Source: Paraburkholderia phenazinium (lineage in GTDB: Bacteria; Pseudomonadota; Gammaproteobacteria; Burkholderiales; Burkholderiaceae). From it: 64,000 bases of DNA. This document shows, piece by piece, positions 1 through 8,859 of this stretch (position 1 is the first letter of the stretch; each line of letters starts with the position of its first letter). The notes beneath the pieces were generated by a model, which was not told the origin of the DNA, searched no databases, and saw nothing but the letters and a program-made list of their open reading frames with translations. The position numbers and the translations under genes were made by a program. The DNA lies in assembly GCF_900100735.1 (NCBI RefSeq), contig NZ_FNCJ01000007.1, positions 280,924-344,923 of the forward strand, written 5' to 3'.

Positions 1-1
1 T

Positions 2-268
2 CGGCTCGTGATGCGCTGGGCGGACGGCGAGGCGCATGAAGTGGGCGGCCGGTATCTGGAGGTGGTGCCGGACGCGAAACTGGTGTTCACATGGGCGTGG
101 CGCTCGACGCCGGAGCGTGAGTCGTTAGTGACGGTCGCTTTGAAGCCCGACGGCGACGGCACGCTGCTTACGCTGACGCATGGACAGTTCCTTGACGAAG
201 ATGCGCGCGACAAGCACGCAATCGGCTGGGCGGCCGGGCTCGATGGACTCGAGCGCTACTTTGCCTGA
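2..268 (+). CDS. SRPBCC/AHSA1-like protein, 3' part only
   Basis: The open frame enters from the left edge of the window, so the true start lies upstream; 88 codons are visible. The piece carries features of the C-terminal half of AHSA1-type SRPBCC proteins (START-like fold): the stretch GGRYLEVVPDAKLVFTW, then a beta-rich segment, then HAIGWAAGLDGLERYF, which resembles the family's closing helix of the form GW...LD.L. Members of this family bind hydrophobic ligands or act as general stress or Hsp90-activator-like proteins, and the specific role cannot be told from this fragment. The next gene to the right is on the opposite strand and convergent. Confidence 0.75.
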   Translation, partial: RLVMRWADGEAHEVGGRYLEVVPDAKLVFTWAWRSTPERESLVTVALKPDGDGTLLTLTHGQFLDEDARDKHAIGWAAGLDGLERYFA

Positions 269-343
269 CCACTGAGGAAGGAGATGCAGATGGAACCGCA
301 TAGCACTGTCTCGAGAGAGGAGTGACTGGTCGCGCGTGCGGCA

Positions 344-1219
344 CTAGGGTCCTCGATGCCCGGCTTCGTAGAACAGCGCAAACAGCTCCGATTGCGAATT
401 GATGTTGAGCTTCGTATAGATATGCTTTTTGTGAGCGCGCACGGTCTCGAACGAGATGGACAGCTTCTCGGCAATCGCCCTTGTCGAGAAGCCGCTCAAC
501 GTCTGCATTGCCACTTCCACTTCACGCGCCGTGAGCGGGGCGCGCCCCGCGGCCTGAGCGACTTGCGCGAAGCGTGCCGCATACGTCGGGGTCTCGTTCG
601 GCTGTAGCGCGGGGCTGCCGCCTGGCTCGGTCGCGAGATCCGATTCATTCGCTTCGTTCGTCTCCGTAGCGCTCACCGCTGCAGACAGGCCGAACATCTC
701 ATGCGGCAAACGCTGCCGCATCAATGCCAGCACCCAGGGCGCGCACAGCGCGAGCACAGCGAGATCGCGTTCGTTATAGCGGCGCGTCGCACCCAGCGAA
801 AACGCCAGCGTATGGCGCGCGTCGATCATGTAGTTGAAGTGCACCTCGTCGCCGACAATGTTCTTCCTGAAGTAGCGCTGGTAATACGAGGTCATCGTGA
901 AGTTGTCCGGCGCGACGTCGGCCAGCGTGACGAAGCCTGACGCCGGGCGCTCGCAGGCGTCGATGTAAAACGGATCGAGCTGATAGAGCGCTTCGAGATA
1001 GTCCTGAAACATCACATCGACGGCGCCATCGGGCGTGGGCGATTCGGCGCATACGAGCGGCGCTTCGGCGGGTGCGAAACGCAGCGCCACCCAGTTGTCG
1101 AAGGCAACGTAGCGTTCCAGCGCTCGCGTGAGGCGCGTCCAGAATTGCGTACTGTCGAGCGCTTCGATGACGGCGCCTATTTCGCGGTGAAAGGCGAGGT
1201 CGCGCCAATCGAGTTCCAT
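344..1219 (-). CDS. LuxR-family transcriptional regulator
   Basis: This is a 291-residue protein. I chose the start MELDWRDLAF; the open frame extends further upstream but that part reads as non-coding and runs into the divergent gene's leader. The last 65 residues form a LuxR/GerE helix-turn-helix: LTAREVEV, then STRAIAEKLSISFETVRAHK and the tail IYTKLNINSQSELFAL. The roughly 200 N-terminal residues resemble a ligand- or signal-sensing domain without a motif I can name. It is divergent from the nitrilase-family gene at 1382, with about 160 bp between them, so it is a plausible regulator of that gene; this is inferred from layout only. Confidence 0.85.
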   Translation of the reverse strand: MELDWRDLAFHREIGAVIEALDSTQFWTRLTRALERYVAFDNWVALRFAPAEAPLVCAESPTPDGAVDVMFQDYLEALYQLDPFYIDACERPASGFVTLADVAPDNFTMTSYYQRYFRKNIVGDEVHFNYMIDARHTLAFSLGATRRYNERDLAVLALCAPWVLALMRQRLPHEMFGLSAAVSATETNEANESDLATEPGGSPALQPNETPTYAARFAQVAQAAGRAPLTAREVEVAMQTLSGFSTRAIAEKLSISFETVRAHKKHIYTKLNINSQSELFALFYEAGHRGP

Positions 1220-1381
1220 GCCTGCTCCGTTGAGGGTAACCCTGCCGGGTGATTCCCTGATAAATATGTCTGGTGATAATAGCCCCAAGCGCAACGCTCG
1301 CGGGCTGAAACAAAAAAGCCCGCGCATGCGAAGTAGATACGCAAGACCTTGCAACCAATTTGCATGGGACCGGAGACAGAC

Positions 1382-2200
1382 ATGCAACTCGAACTAGCGC
1401 AGATCCCCATTGTGGATGGCGCGACCGATATCAATGTGCAACGCGTGCTGGAGGTGATCGGCAAGCGTGCGGCCGGCACCGATCTGATCGTGTTTCCCGA
1501 GACCACGTTGTCGGGTTTCCCGACCCGCGACACGGTGGCCGACGTGGCCCAGCCGCTCGACGGCGCCGCCTTGACCCGCGTGCGCAATGCTGCTCGCGAG
1601 GCGGGCGTGGCGGTTGCGGTAGGTCTCGCCGAGCGCGACGGCAACCGCTTCTACAACACCACGGTACTGATCGACGAGCAGGGCGAACTGGCGCTGCGCT
1701 ATCGCAAGACGCATCTGTGGGCCTCCGATGTCGGCGTGTTCGAAGCGGGCGACCGCTACGAAGTGTGCAGCTTCAAAGGCATGATCGTCGGCCTGCTGAT
1801 CTGCTACGACATCGAATTCCCTGAGACCGCGCGTGCGGTCGCGTCGCTCGGCGCCGATCTGCTGATCGTCACCAACGGCAACATGGACCCGTTCGGCCCG
1901 GTGCATCGCCGTGCCATCGTGGCGCGCGCCATGGAAAACCAGATGTTCGCGGCGCTAGTCAATCGCACGGGGACGGGGGACGACAACCTGACCTTCCCCG
2001 GCGAGTCGGCGCTGATCGATCCGTTCGGCGAGGTTGTATGCGAAGCGGGTACGGGCGAGACCGTCCTGCAGGCGACGCTCGATGCAGCACGGCTGGAAGG
2101 CGCACGCGAACACTATCGCTATCTGCACGACGCGCGTATCGCGCTCGATCTCAAGACACTCGACGACGAAAACGGCCAGCGTGCCCGCCTGATCCGGTAG
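1382..2200 (+). CDS. Carbon-nitrogen hydrolase (nitrilase superfamily)
   Basis: A 272-residue enzyme. The catalytic triad of the nitrilase/omega-amidase superfamily is visible: Glu40 in FPETTLSG, Lys109 in YRKTHLW and Cys141 in LLICYDIEFPE. These enzymes hydrolyse C-N bonds of amides or nitriles through a thioester on the Cys. Substrate cannot be assigned; the length and the ICYDIEFPE motif fit the aliphatic amidase/carbamoylputrescine amidase-like group. The start MQLELAQIP is preferred over an in-frame ATG 33 nt upstream because homologues begin close to the first beta strand. An amino-acid permease follows downstream, suggesting a small catabolic unit under the divergent LuxR regulator. 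Confidence 0.85.
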   Translation: MQLELAQIPIVDGATDINVQRVLEVIGKRAAGTDLIVFPETTLSGFPTRDTVADVAQPLDGAALTRVRNAAREAGVAVAVGLAERDGNRFYNTTVLIDEQGELALRYRKTHLWASDVGVFEAGDRYEVCSFKGMIVGLLICYDIEFPETARAVASLGADLLIVTNGNMDPFGPVHRRAIVARAMENQMFAALVNRTGTGDDNLTFPGESALIDPFGEVVCEAGTGETVLQATLDAARLEGAREHYRYLHDARIALDLKTLDDENGQRARLIR

Positions 2201-2467
2201 CCGGACGCGCCGGGGCGCCTCGACCTGCAGCGGCGGCGTTGCCGGCATGTTGCCGCGGCACCGCGCAGACCAGCCGCCGCTGCGCTTTCAGTCGCGAAGG
2301 TGAGCGCCGCTCTAGCGGGTTTCGTCACACCAGAAGTTGCCACACCTAACCTGTTTCACCAACCGGGTGACGCGGCTCGTCCGTATCACGCATAACCACT
2401 TGCAGCACCGTCCGTTCGTCTGGCCAGGCTGGCCGGCGAGTATCGGCAACCATGTTGGAGACATTGC

Positions 2468-3829
2468 ATGACGACCTCATCGCCCGCCGAACGCGCGGGC
2501 ACCCAAACTACGCACCTCAAGCGCACGCTTGGCCTGCCGTCGGTGTTGCTGTTCGGCCTCGCCTATATGGCGCCGTTGATCGTGTACGGCACCTATGGCG
2601 TGCTCGCCAGCGCAAGCGACGATACCGCTGCGCTCGCCTATCTGATTGCCTTGATCGCCATCGTGTTTACCGCGCTGAGTTACGGCAAGCTCGCGCGACT
2701 CTTCCCGGTCGCCGGTTCCGCGTATACCTACACACGCAAGACGTTTAGCGCGCATCTGGGCTTCATGATCGGCTGGGCGACGCTGCTCGATTACTTCTTC
2801 CTGCCGATGGTGATCTGGCTGATCGGCGCGGCTTATCTGAGCGCCGCGTTTCCGAACGTGCCGAGCTGGCTGTGGATCGTCGCCTTTATCGTCCTGACGA
2901 GCGCGCTGAATATCCTCGGCATCGAACTGGCGAACCGCTTCAACATCGTGCTGATGGTCGTGCAACTGGCGATCGTCGCGCTGTTCGTGGTGCTGTGCTG
3001 CCACTACGTGACGGCGGCGATGGGGCCGGGCGGCCTGATTTCCGCCGAACCGTTCTTCAAGCCGCACGTGCCGTTCTCGGCGACCATGGCGGGGGCCGCG
3101 ATTGCCGCGTACTCGTATCTCGGCTTCGACGCGGTCTCGACGCTGACCGAAGAAACCATCGAGCCGGAGAAGACCATGCCGCGCGCGATCGTGCTGATTG
3201 CGCTGATCGGCGGGGCGATCTTCGTGATTGCCGCTTATACGGTGCAGCTCGCGCATCCGGGTGCGGTATTCAAGGACCCCGATTCCGCCGCTTTCGAAGT
3301 GGCGCGCAAGGTGGGTGGCGATATCTTCGTGACGGTGTTTCTGGCCGGCCTGATCCTCGCGCAGTTCGCCTCGGGCATCTCGGCGCAGGCGAGCGTCGGA
3401 CGGCTGCTGTATGCGATGGGCCGCGATGAAGTGCTGCCCAAGCGGATCTTCGGCTTCGTGCATCCGAAGTTCAAGACGCCAGCCATCAACATTGCGATTG
3501 CCGGGGCAGTGGGGCTGATCGCGTTGAAGCTCGACGTGGCGACCTCTACCTCGTTCATCAACTTCGGCGCGTTTCTCGCGTTCACCGCGGTCAATCTGTG
3601 TGTGGTGCGGCAGTACTTCCTTGCCAGAGGCACTGCAAAAACCATGGGCATGCTCGGCGGCCTGCTGTTCCCGCTGCTGGGGGCGCTTGCCGATCTGTGG
3701 CTGCTGGTGAGTCTGGAGAAGACGGCGCTGGTGCTGGGCGCGATCTGGTTCGTACTGGGGCTCGTGTATCTCGGCTGGCTCACGCGGGGCTTCCGTCGTG
3801 CGCCGCCGGAGGTAGCGGTGGTGTTGTAA
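2468..3829 (+). CDS. APC-family amino-acid permease
   Basis: A 453-residue integral membrane protein with about 12 hydrophobic segments. The first begins at GLPSVLLFGLAYMAPLIVYG and a following segment carries GKLARLFPVAGSAYTYTRK, typical of the amino acid/polyamine/organocation superfamily. The segment AYSYLGFDAVSTLTEET corresponds to the conserved TM6 region with GFD. Such carriers import amino acids or amines by proton symport across the inner membrane. GGAG lies about 8 nt before the ATG. It follows the nitrilase-family gene on the same strand after a 267-bp gap and may import that enzyme's substrate or product; this is an inference. A strong terminator hairpin follows. Confidence 0.88.
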   Translation: MTTSSPAERAGTQTTHLKRTLGLPSVLLFGLAYMAPLIVYGTYGVLASASDDTAALAYLIALIAIVFTALSYGKLARLFPVAGSAYTYTRKTFSAHLGFMIGWATLLDYFFLPMVIWLIGAAYLSAAFPNVPSWLWIVAFIVLTSALNILGIELANRFNIVLMVVQLAIVALFVVLCCHYVTAAMGPGGLISAEPFFKPHVPFSATMAGAAIAAYSYLGFDAVSTLTEETIEPEKTMPRAIVLIALIGGAIFVIAAYTVQLAHPGAVFKDPDSAAFEVARKVGGDIFVTVFLAGLILAQFASGISAQASVGRLLYAMGRDEVLPKRIFGFVHPKFKTPAINIAIAGAVGLIALKLDVATSTSFINFGAFLAFTAVNLCVVRQYFLARGTAKTMGMLGGLLFPLLGALADLWLLVSLEKTALVLGAIWFVLGLVYLGWLTRGFRRAPPEVAVVL

Positions 3830-3876
3830 GCGGGTGGGCAGTGCGGCATGTGCGACGACATGCCAAGGGTGCCGGC

Positions 3877-3912
3877 GGCGCTGCCTCGCCTGGAGGCAGC
3901 GCCGTTGTTTCT
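3877..3912. terminator. Bidirectional terminator hairpin
   Basis: An 11-bp perfect stem, GGCGCTGCCTC paired with GAGGCAGCGCC across a 5-nt loop, is followed by GTTGTTT. It sits between the convergent permease and small membrane protein genes and can serve both. A weaker palindrome, GGCATG/CATGCC, lies just upstream. Confidence 0.75.
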
Positions 3913-4141
3913 AAAGGGACATTTCGAAGGCAGGCTTGAGGAACAGCTCGATTGCCATGACGATCAGTCCCATCGCCCCCGCGGCGAGCGTCAGCGTGCC
4001 GTATTCGTCGTAGCGCGCGTCATAGAGGCACGCCACGACGAACAGGATCGCGAGGAAGTTGGTTAGCCAATCGAAGTTTAGCGCGACGTTCATCGAGGAA
4101 TCCGGGCTCAAGGGGCGGCTCGCTTTGTCGAAGCGGCCCAT
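3911..4141 (-). CDS. Small membrane protein of unknown function
   Basis: 76 residues with two hydrophobic helices, WLTNFLAILFVVACLYDAR and the later LAAGAMGLIVMAIELFL. No family recognised. The start is uncertain: an internal Met (MNVALNFDWL) at position 4093 would give 60 residues, and neither start has a convincing ribosome-binding site. The frame is intact and the hydropathy pattern is protein-like, which favours a real gene. It ends against the terminator shared with the convergent permease. Confidence 0.5.
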   Translation of the reverse strand: MGRFDKASRPLSPDSSMNVALNFDWLTNFLAILFVVACLYDARYDEYGTLTLAAGAMGLIVMAIELFLKPAFEMSL

Positions 4142-4283
4142 TAATTGGGCGCGATTCTAGCGGCTTGAGCTTACGGATTCGCAACAACGCTGCTTACACC
4201 GATGACGCCCTGGAGGGCGCCCTGCTGGACTTCTCCTGGGCGCATCTCAGAGACGCCCGTTGCGACGCGCCTCGAAGACCCCT

Positions 4284-5186
4284 CTAGCGAGACATCATCT
4301 CTTCTTCGATCCACTCAAGCACGGAAGTCCGCTGCGCTTGCCAGCCGAGCAGCTTGCGCGCCCGCTCCCCGCGCACCCGGCTATTCGAGCCGAGTCCGTA
4401 GTTCGCCATTTCATAACCCCATTCCTGTTCGGCGTCCTTCAGCGGCCAGTCTTGCGCCGGGCCCAGTTTCATCGCACGGGCAAGCGCGGCAGTCATATCA
4501 CGGAACGACGCTTCGCCACTTTCGACAAAATAGAACGTGCCGGCCGGGGTCTTCTCCAGTGCGAGGCGATAGAGCTCGACCACGTCGTCGATATGCACGT
4601 TCGACCAGATGTTGCCGCCGCTACCGACGTGCCGCACGATGCCGCTTTTCTGCGCCTGGCGCACGAGACGCGGCAATTGCACGCTGGCGCTGCCGGCGAC
4701 CTTGCCGTGCCCATAGATCAGCGTATTGCATAGCACTGCCGAGCGGATGCCTCGCTGGGCCGCTGCGAGCACCAGCCGGTCGATGCCGACGCGCGCCGCT
4801 TTATCGGCAGTCGGTTCGGGCAGCGCGTCTTCGCGATAGATCGCCGCCGCCCCCGCTTCGCCGCCCGAGGCATCGCCGACGATGCTCGAGCCGCTCGTAT
4901 GCAGAAACGGTTTGCCGGAGCCGGCGAGGCCTTCGATCAGCGCTTCCACTGCAGCGCGATGATCGCTGCTGGCGGCGTTGATGACGGCGTCGGCGGCCTG
5001 CGCTTCGGCGATCAGCAGTGCGCGGTCGTCGAGCGTGCCAATGACGGGTTCGATGCCGAGGCGCTGCAATTCGGCGGCGTGTTCAGGGTTGCGGATCAGA
5101 CCGCGCACGGTGTGCCCGGCGCGAACAAGGCCTGCGGCGATCGAGCCGCCGATAAAACCGCTGGCGCCGGTAATGAAAATCTTCAA
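4284..5186 (-). CDS. NAD(P)-dependent epimerase/dehydratase (atypical SDR)
   Basis: A 300-residue Rossmann-fold protein beginning LKIFITGASGFIGG, which contains the dinucleotide-binding TGxxGxxG motif. I chose a TTG start at 5186 because AGGAGA lies just upstream and the start places the first beta strand at residue 2; the longer frame upstream has no such signal. Middle motifs LIYGHG and NVHIDDVVELY match extended SDR proteins of the NAD-dependent epimerase type. The substrate is unknown. It is divergent from the LysR regulator at 5307, which is its likely controller. The usual active-site YxxxK is not obvious in the canonical place, which is common in atypical SDRs. Confidence 0.82.
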   Translation of the reverse strand: MKIFITGASGFIGGSIAAGLVRAGHTVRGLIRNPEHAAELQRLGIEPVIGTLDDRALLIAEAQAADAVINAASSDHRAAVEALIEGLAGSGKPFLHTSGSSIVGDASGGEAGAAAIYREDALPEPTADKAARVGIDRLVLAAAQRGIRSAVLCNTLIYGHGKVAGSASVQLPRLVRQAQKSGIVRHVGSGGNIWSNVHIDDVVELYRLALEKTPAGTFYFVESGEASFRDMTAALARAMKLGPAQDWPLKDAEQEWGYEMANYGLGSNSRVRGERARKLLGWQAQRTSVLEWIEEEMMSR

Positions 5187-5306
5187 GACGTTCTCCTGGG
5201 TGCTGGGACAGCCGTAATGGCTGGAATCGCTGCAATCGTTGGATTGGCGATGGCATGCAGGCAGTATCCGCCGTCTTGATTCTGGCAAAAAGCGTGTTAG
5301 TCTCAA

Positions 5307-6218
5307 ATGAATCTTGATTTCAAGTCAATAATGAAGACTTCCACCGACGAGCTCCTGGTCTTCGTGACCGTGATCGACAGCGGCTCGATCACGGCCGCCG
5401 CCGAGAAACTGCAGCAGACCGTCTCCGGCGTGAGCCGCGCCCTGACGCGGCTGGAGACCAAGCTGGACACGGCCCTGATTCGCCGTACCACGCGGCGGCT
5501 GCAGCTCACGGAAGAGGGTGCGCTGTACCTTGGCCGTGCGCGGGCGATTCTCGATGCGATGGAGGAGGCCGAGCAATCGGTCGCCCGGCGGCGCGACCGG
5601 CCCTCCGGCCGCTTGCGGGTGGATGCGGCCTCGCCGTTCATGCTGCATTGCATTGCGCCGCATATGAAGGCGTTTGCCGCGCTGTACCCGGAGATCCGCC
5701 TCGAGCTGACCAGCAATGAACGGATCGTCGATCTGCTCGAACAGAAGGTGGACATTGCGATTCGCATCGGCGCGCTGCAGGATTCGACGCTGCATGCGCG
5801 CGCGCTCGGCAGCAGCAAGCTGCGCATCGTGGCGAGTCCGGCGTATCTGGCCGAGTGCGGCGAGCCGGAATCCGTGGAGGCGTTGCGCGCGCATCGCCTG
5901 ATCGGTTTTACCGCGCCCGAGCATTTGAACCGCTGGCCGTTGCGCAACGCGGGGCAGGCGTCGCTGAAGATCGCCCCGGCCATGACAGCGTCGAGCGGCG
6001 AGACGATTCGCCAGTTGGCGTTGAACGATGGCGGCATTGCGTGCCTCGCCGATTTCATGACCCTCGCCGACGTCGCCAGCGGGCGCCTCACGCCCATTCT
6101 CGAAGACCTGCTGGAGGACGAGCGGCAGCCGGTCAGTGCGGTGTTTTATCAGAGCGCCGCGCTGGCCGGCCGCGTGCAGGCGTTCCTCGATTTCATCGGG
6201 ACGCGGCTGCAACTCTAA
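5307..6218 (+). CDS. LysR-family transcriptional regulator
   Basis: 303 residues. The N-terminal winged helix-turn-helix spans about residues 13-70 (FVTVIDSGSITAAAEKLQQT, SRALTRLE, and later LQLTEEGALYL). The remainder is a LysR substrate-binding domain with the typical segments RLRVDAASPF and IAIRIGAL. The start could also be the internal Met at 5331, which would give 295 residues. It is divergent from the SDR gene with about 120 bp between the starts, the usual LysR arrangement for regulating a neighbour. The co-inducer is unknown. Confidence 0.88.
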   Translation: MNLDFKSIMKTSTDELLVFVTVIDSGSITAAAEKLQQTVSGVSRALTRLETKLDTALIRRTTRRLQLTEEGALYLGRARAILDAMEEAEQSVARRRDRPSGRLRVDAASPFMLHCIAPHMKAFAALYPEIRLELTSNERIVDLLEQKVDIAIRIGALQDSTLHARALGSSKLRIVASPAYLAECGEPESVEALRAHRLIGFTAPEHLNRWPLRNAGQASLKIAPAMTASSGETIRQLALNDGGIACLADFMTLADVASGRLTPILEDLLEDERQPVSAVFYQSAALAGRVQAFLDFIGTRLQL

Positions 6219-6309
6219 TTGCGTGCTGAGCGCCGTCACCCGGCTGCCGCCCCGCGCCGCCCGCCAGACCGCCTCTCTTTTTGTCCGCTTGCCACGCAAT
6301 CTGTTGGAC

Positions 6310-6322
6310 GTGTATATACAAG
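6310..6322. promoter_or_regulatory. Distal HutC-like operator
   Basis: GTGTATATACAAG, a near-palindrome matching the known HutC box core TGTATATACA. It lies about 225 bp upstream of hutH, far enough that looping with the proximal sites is conceivable. Confidence 0.6.
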
Positions 6323-6464
6323 TCATAGCCGGATGACGGCGCCTGCCTGCGCCCATCTCCGGCGCACGAACGCGCACCGGGCTCGGGGAATATCTGCGAA
6401 AACCATGCCAGTTAAGCACGGGGTGGCTAATGGAAACCCCTAACCCCGGATCATTAAAAATAAG

Positions 6465-6476
6465 TTGTATATACAA
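6465..6476. promoter_or_regulatory. Principal HutC-like operator
   Basis: TTGTATATACAA is a perfect 12-bp palindrome, flanked by AG on the left and GCT on the right. It matches the HutC (GntR) operator known from proteobacterial hut operons. It lies about 60 bp before the hutH start, in the promoter region. Confidence 0.75.
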
Positions 6477-6501
6477 GCTGTCGCCGCTAGACTTCTCTTA
6501 A

Positions 6502-6514
6502 CTTGTATAGACAG
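6502..6514. promoter_or_regulatory. Proximal HutC-like half-conserved operator
   Basis: CTTGTATAGACAG keeps TTGTATA and the ACA arm but has one central mismatch. It lies 20-33 bp before the hutH start codon, so a bound repressor would block initiation or early elongation. Confidence 0.6.
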
Positions 6515-6534
6515 GACTCTTCCAGGAACCTCCC

Positions 6535-8058
6535 ATGATGATGCTCAAGCCCGGCCACCTGACTCTCCCGCAACTGCGCAAGATCGCCCGTGAACAGGTC
6601 ACGCTGCAACTCGATCCCGCCAGCTTTGCTGCTATCGACGCCTGTGCACAGGCCGTTGCCGACATCGCCGCGAAGGGCGAGCCGGCCTACGGCATCAACA
6701 CGGGTTTCGGGCGTCTCGCCAGCACCCATATCCCGCGTGAACAGCTCGAACTGCTGCAACGCAATCTGGTGCTCTCGCATGCCGTCGGCGTGGGCGAGCC
6801 GATGTCGCGTCCGGTCGTGCGCCTGCTGATCGCACTCAAGCTGTCGAGCCTCGGCCGCGGTCACTCGGGCATCCGCCGCGAAGTGATGGACGCGCTGATC
6901 ACGCTGTTCAACGCCGACGTGCTGCCGGTGATTCCGGTGAAGGGTTCGGTGGGCGCCTCGGGCGACCTCGCGCCGCTCGCGCATATGTCGGCCACGCTGC
7001 TCGGCGTGGGCGATGTGATCGCCAAGGGCGAGCGCATGGCTGCGACCGAAGGCTTGCGCCTCGCCGGCCTGAAGCCGCTCACGCTGCAAGCGAAGGAAGG
7101 TCTGGCGCTGCTCAACGGCACCCAGGCATCGACCGCGCTGGCGCTCTACAACATGTTCGCAATCGAAGACCTGTACCGCACCGCGCTGGTGGCAGGCGCG
7201 CTGTCGGTGGACGCGGCGGCCGGTTCGGTCGCGCCGTTCGACCATCGCATTCACGATCTGCGCGGTCATCAAGGCCAGATCGAGGCAGCGACGGCTTACC
7301 GTTCGCTGCTCGAAGGCTCGGGCATCAACCTCTCGCACCGCGATTGCGGCAAGGTGCAAGACCCGTACAGCCTGCGCTGCCAGCCGCAGGTGATGGGCGC
7401 GTGTCTGGACCAGATGCGCCACGCCGCCGACGTGCTGCTGATCGAAGCGAATGCTGTGTCGGACAACCCGCTGATTTTCCCGGACACCGGCGAAGTGCTG
7501 TCGGGCGGTAACTTCCACGCCGAGCCGGTGGCCTTTGCCGCGGACAACCTCGCTCTCGCCGCAGCCGAAATCGGTGCGCTCGCCGAGCGCCGCATCGCAC
7601 TGCTGATCGATTCGACGCTGTCCGGTCTGCCGCCGTTCCTCGTTCGCGACGGCGGTGTGAACTCGGGCTTCATGATTGCGCACGTCACGGCTGCTGCGCT
7701 CGCTTCGGAGAACAAGACGCTTGCGCATCCGGCTTCGGTCGATTCGCTGCCTACCTCGGCGAACCAGGAAGACCACGTATCGATGGCGACGTTTGCTGCG
7801 CGCAAGCTCGGCGACATCGCGGAGAACACCGCCAACATCCTGTCGATCGAACTGCTTGCCGCCGCACAAGGTGTCGACCTGCGCGCGCCGCATCAGACCA
7901 GCCCGAGCCTGCAGCATGTGATGAACACGGTGCGCCATGAAGTCGCGCACTACGAGATCGATCACTACTTCGCGCCGGATATCGCCGCAGTCACGCGTCT
8001 GGTGCAGAACGGCACGATCGCCGCGCACAGCCCGTTCGCGTTCCCCTCGGAACAGTGA
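6535..8058 (+). CDS. hutH: Histidine ammonia-lyase
   Basis: 507 residues, the usual HutH length. It catalyses the first step of histidine catabolism, L-histidine to trans-urocanate plus ammonia, in the cytoplasm. The tripeptide Ala141-Ser-Gly143 in VGASGDLAPLAH, which cyclises to the MIO cofactor, is present. Other signatures are YGINTGFG near residue 52, SSLGRGHSG, and SVDSLPTSANQEDHVSM near the C-terminus. Three consecutive in-frame ATGs make the exact start uncertain by one or two codons. First gene of the hut operon; hutC follows after 40 bp. Three HutC-type palindromes upstream indicate repression by HutC relieved by urocanate. Confidence 0.97.
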   Translation: MMMLKPGHLTLPQLRKIAREQVTLQLDPASFAAIDACAQAVADIAAKGEPAYGINTGFGRLASTHIPREQLELLQRNLVLSHAVGVGEPMSRPVVRLLIALKLSSLGRGHSGIRREVMDALITLFNADVLPVIPVKGSVGASGDLAPLAHMSATLLGVGDVIAKGERMAATEGLRLAGLKPLTLQAKEGLALLNGTQASTALALYNMFAIEDLYRTALVAGALSVDAAAGSVAPFDHRIHDLRGHQGQIEAATAYRSLLEGSGINLSHRDCGKVQDPYSLRCQPQVMGACLDQMRHAADVLLIEANAVSDNPLIFPDTGEVLSGGNFHAEPVAFAADNLALAAAEIGALAERRIALLIDSTLSGLPPFLVRDGGVNSGFMIAHVTAAALASENKTLAHPASVDSLPTSANQEDHVSMATFAARKLGDIAENTANILSIELLAAAQGVDLRAPHQTSPSLQHVMNTVRHEVAHYEIDHYFAPDIAAVTRLVQNGTIAAHSPFAFPSEQ

Positions 8059-8098
8059 GCAGGCGCACGGCATCCAGGGCACTTACGGCAAACCCAGC

Positions 8099-8794
8099 AT
8101 GAACGCACCGGCCTATCAGGGGATCAAGGACTTCATCCTCGCCCGCATCCACGCGGGCGAATGGGGTGAGGGCGACCAGGTCCCTTCGGAAAACGAGCTC
8201 GCCCGCGAGTTCAACGTGGCGCGCATGACGGTCAATCGTGCGCTGCGCGAGCTCACCTCCGAGCAGGTGCTCACGCGCGTGCAGGGTTCCGGCACTTTCG
8301 TTGCGCGGCCGAAGTACGAGTCGACGCTGGTGGCGATCCGCAGCATCTCCGACGAGATCGTGGCGCGCGGTCATCGCTACCAGGCGAAGGTGCTGCACAT
8401 CGGCGCGGCGATTGCCGACGAGGCGCTCGGCGACGAAATGCAGGTGAGCGCGGGGAGCCCGGTGTTTCATTCGCGCGTGCTGCATTTCGAGAATGACGAG
8501 CCGGTGCAGCTCGAAGAACGCTGGGTCAACCCGGCGGTCGCGCCCGAGTATGCCTTGCAGGACTTTACCAACACCACGCCTAACCAGTACCTGGTGCGCG
8601 TCGCGCCGCTGCAGCGCGTCGAGTACCGCATCGAGGCGCTGGCGGCGGATGCCGACACGCGCCAACTGCTGACCATGGATGAACTCGAACCATGCCTCGT
8701 GCTGCATCGGCGCACGTGGTCGCAAAGCCTTGTGGCGTCGGTGGCCAATCTCTGGCACCCCGGCAGCCGTTACCGTTTCACCGGACACTTTTGA
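8099..8794 (+). CDS. hutC: Histidine-utilisation repressor HutC (GntR family)
   Basis: 231 residues. The N-terminal GntR winged helix has the HutC signature GDQVPSENELAREFNVARMT and NRALRELTSEQVL, followed by VQGSGTFVA. The C-terminal two-thirds is a UTRA effector domain, which in HutC binds urocanate. I chose the Met at MNAPAYQGIKDFIL because homologues start at this point; the longer open frame overlaps the end of hutH out of frame. It is placed second in the operon it represses, so it is autoregulated through the operators before hutH. Confidence 0.94.
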   Translation: MNAPAYQGIKDFILARIHAGEWGEGDQVPSENELAREFNVARMTVNRALRELTSEQVLTRVQGSGTFVARPKYESTLVAIRSISDEIVARGHRYQAKVLHIGAAIADEALGDEMQVSAGSPVFHSRVLHFENDEPVQLEERWVNPAVAPEYALQDFTNTTPNQYLVRVAPLQRVEYRIEALAADADTRQLLTMDELEPCLVLHRRTWSQSLVASVANLWHPGSRYRFTGHF

Positions 8795-8859
8795 ATTCGT
8801 TGTTTCGATCCGAGCCTTTTACCTGATCCCCGAGTACTTTCCAGCCTCCGAGAGCCACC

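Larger units (their letters stand above)
6219..6534. other. hut promoter region
   Basis: This 316-bp gap before hutH holds three HutC-like palindromes, at about 6310, 6465 and 6502, listed separately. The first is about 225 bp upstream of the start codon and the other two are within 75 bp. The stretch around 6447-6476 is AT-rich (ATTAAAAATAAG) and a likely place for the promoter. No coding frame is convincing. Confidence 0.65.

Noticed and set aside
6487..8082. Long minus-strand frame opposite hutH
   Set aside because: It is a G+C-driven mirror of the hutH codons, rich in Arg and His, without start signals or family motifs. The same holds for the long frames opposite hutU, hutI, hutF and the APC permease.
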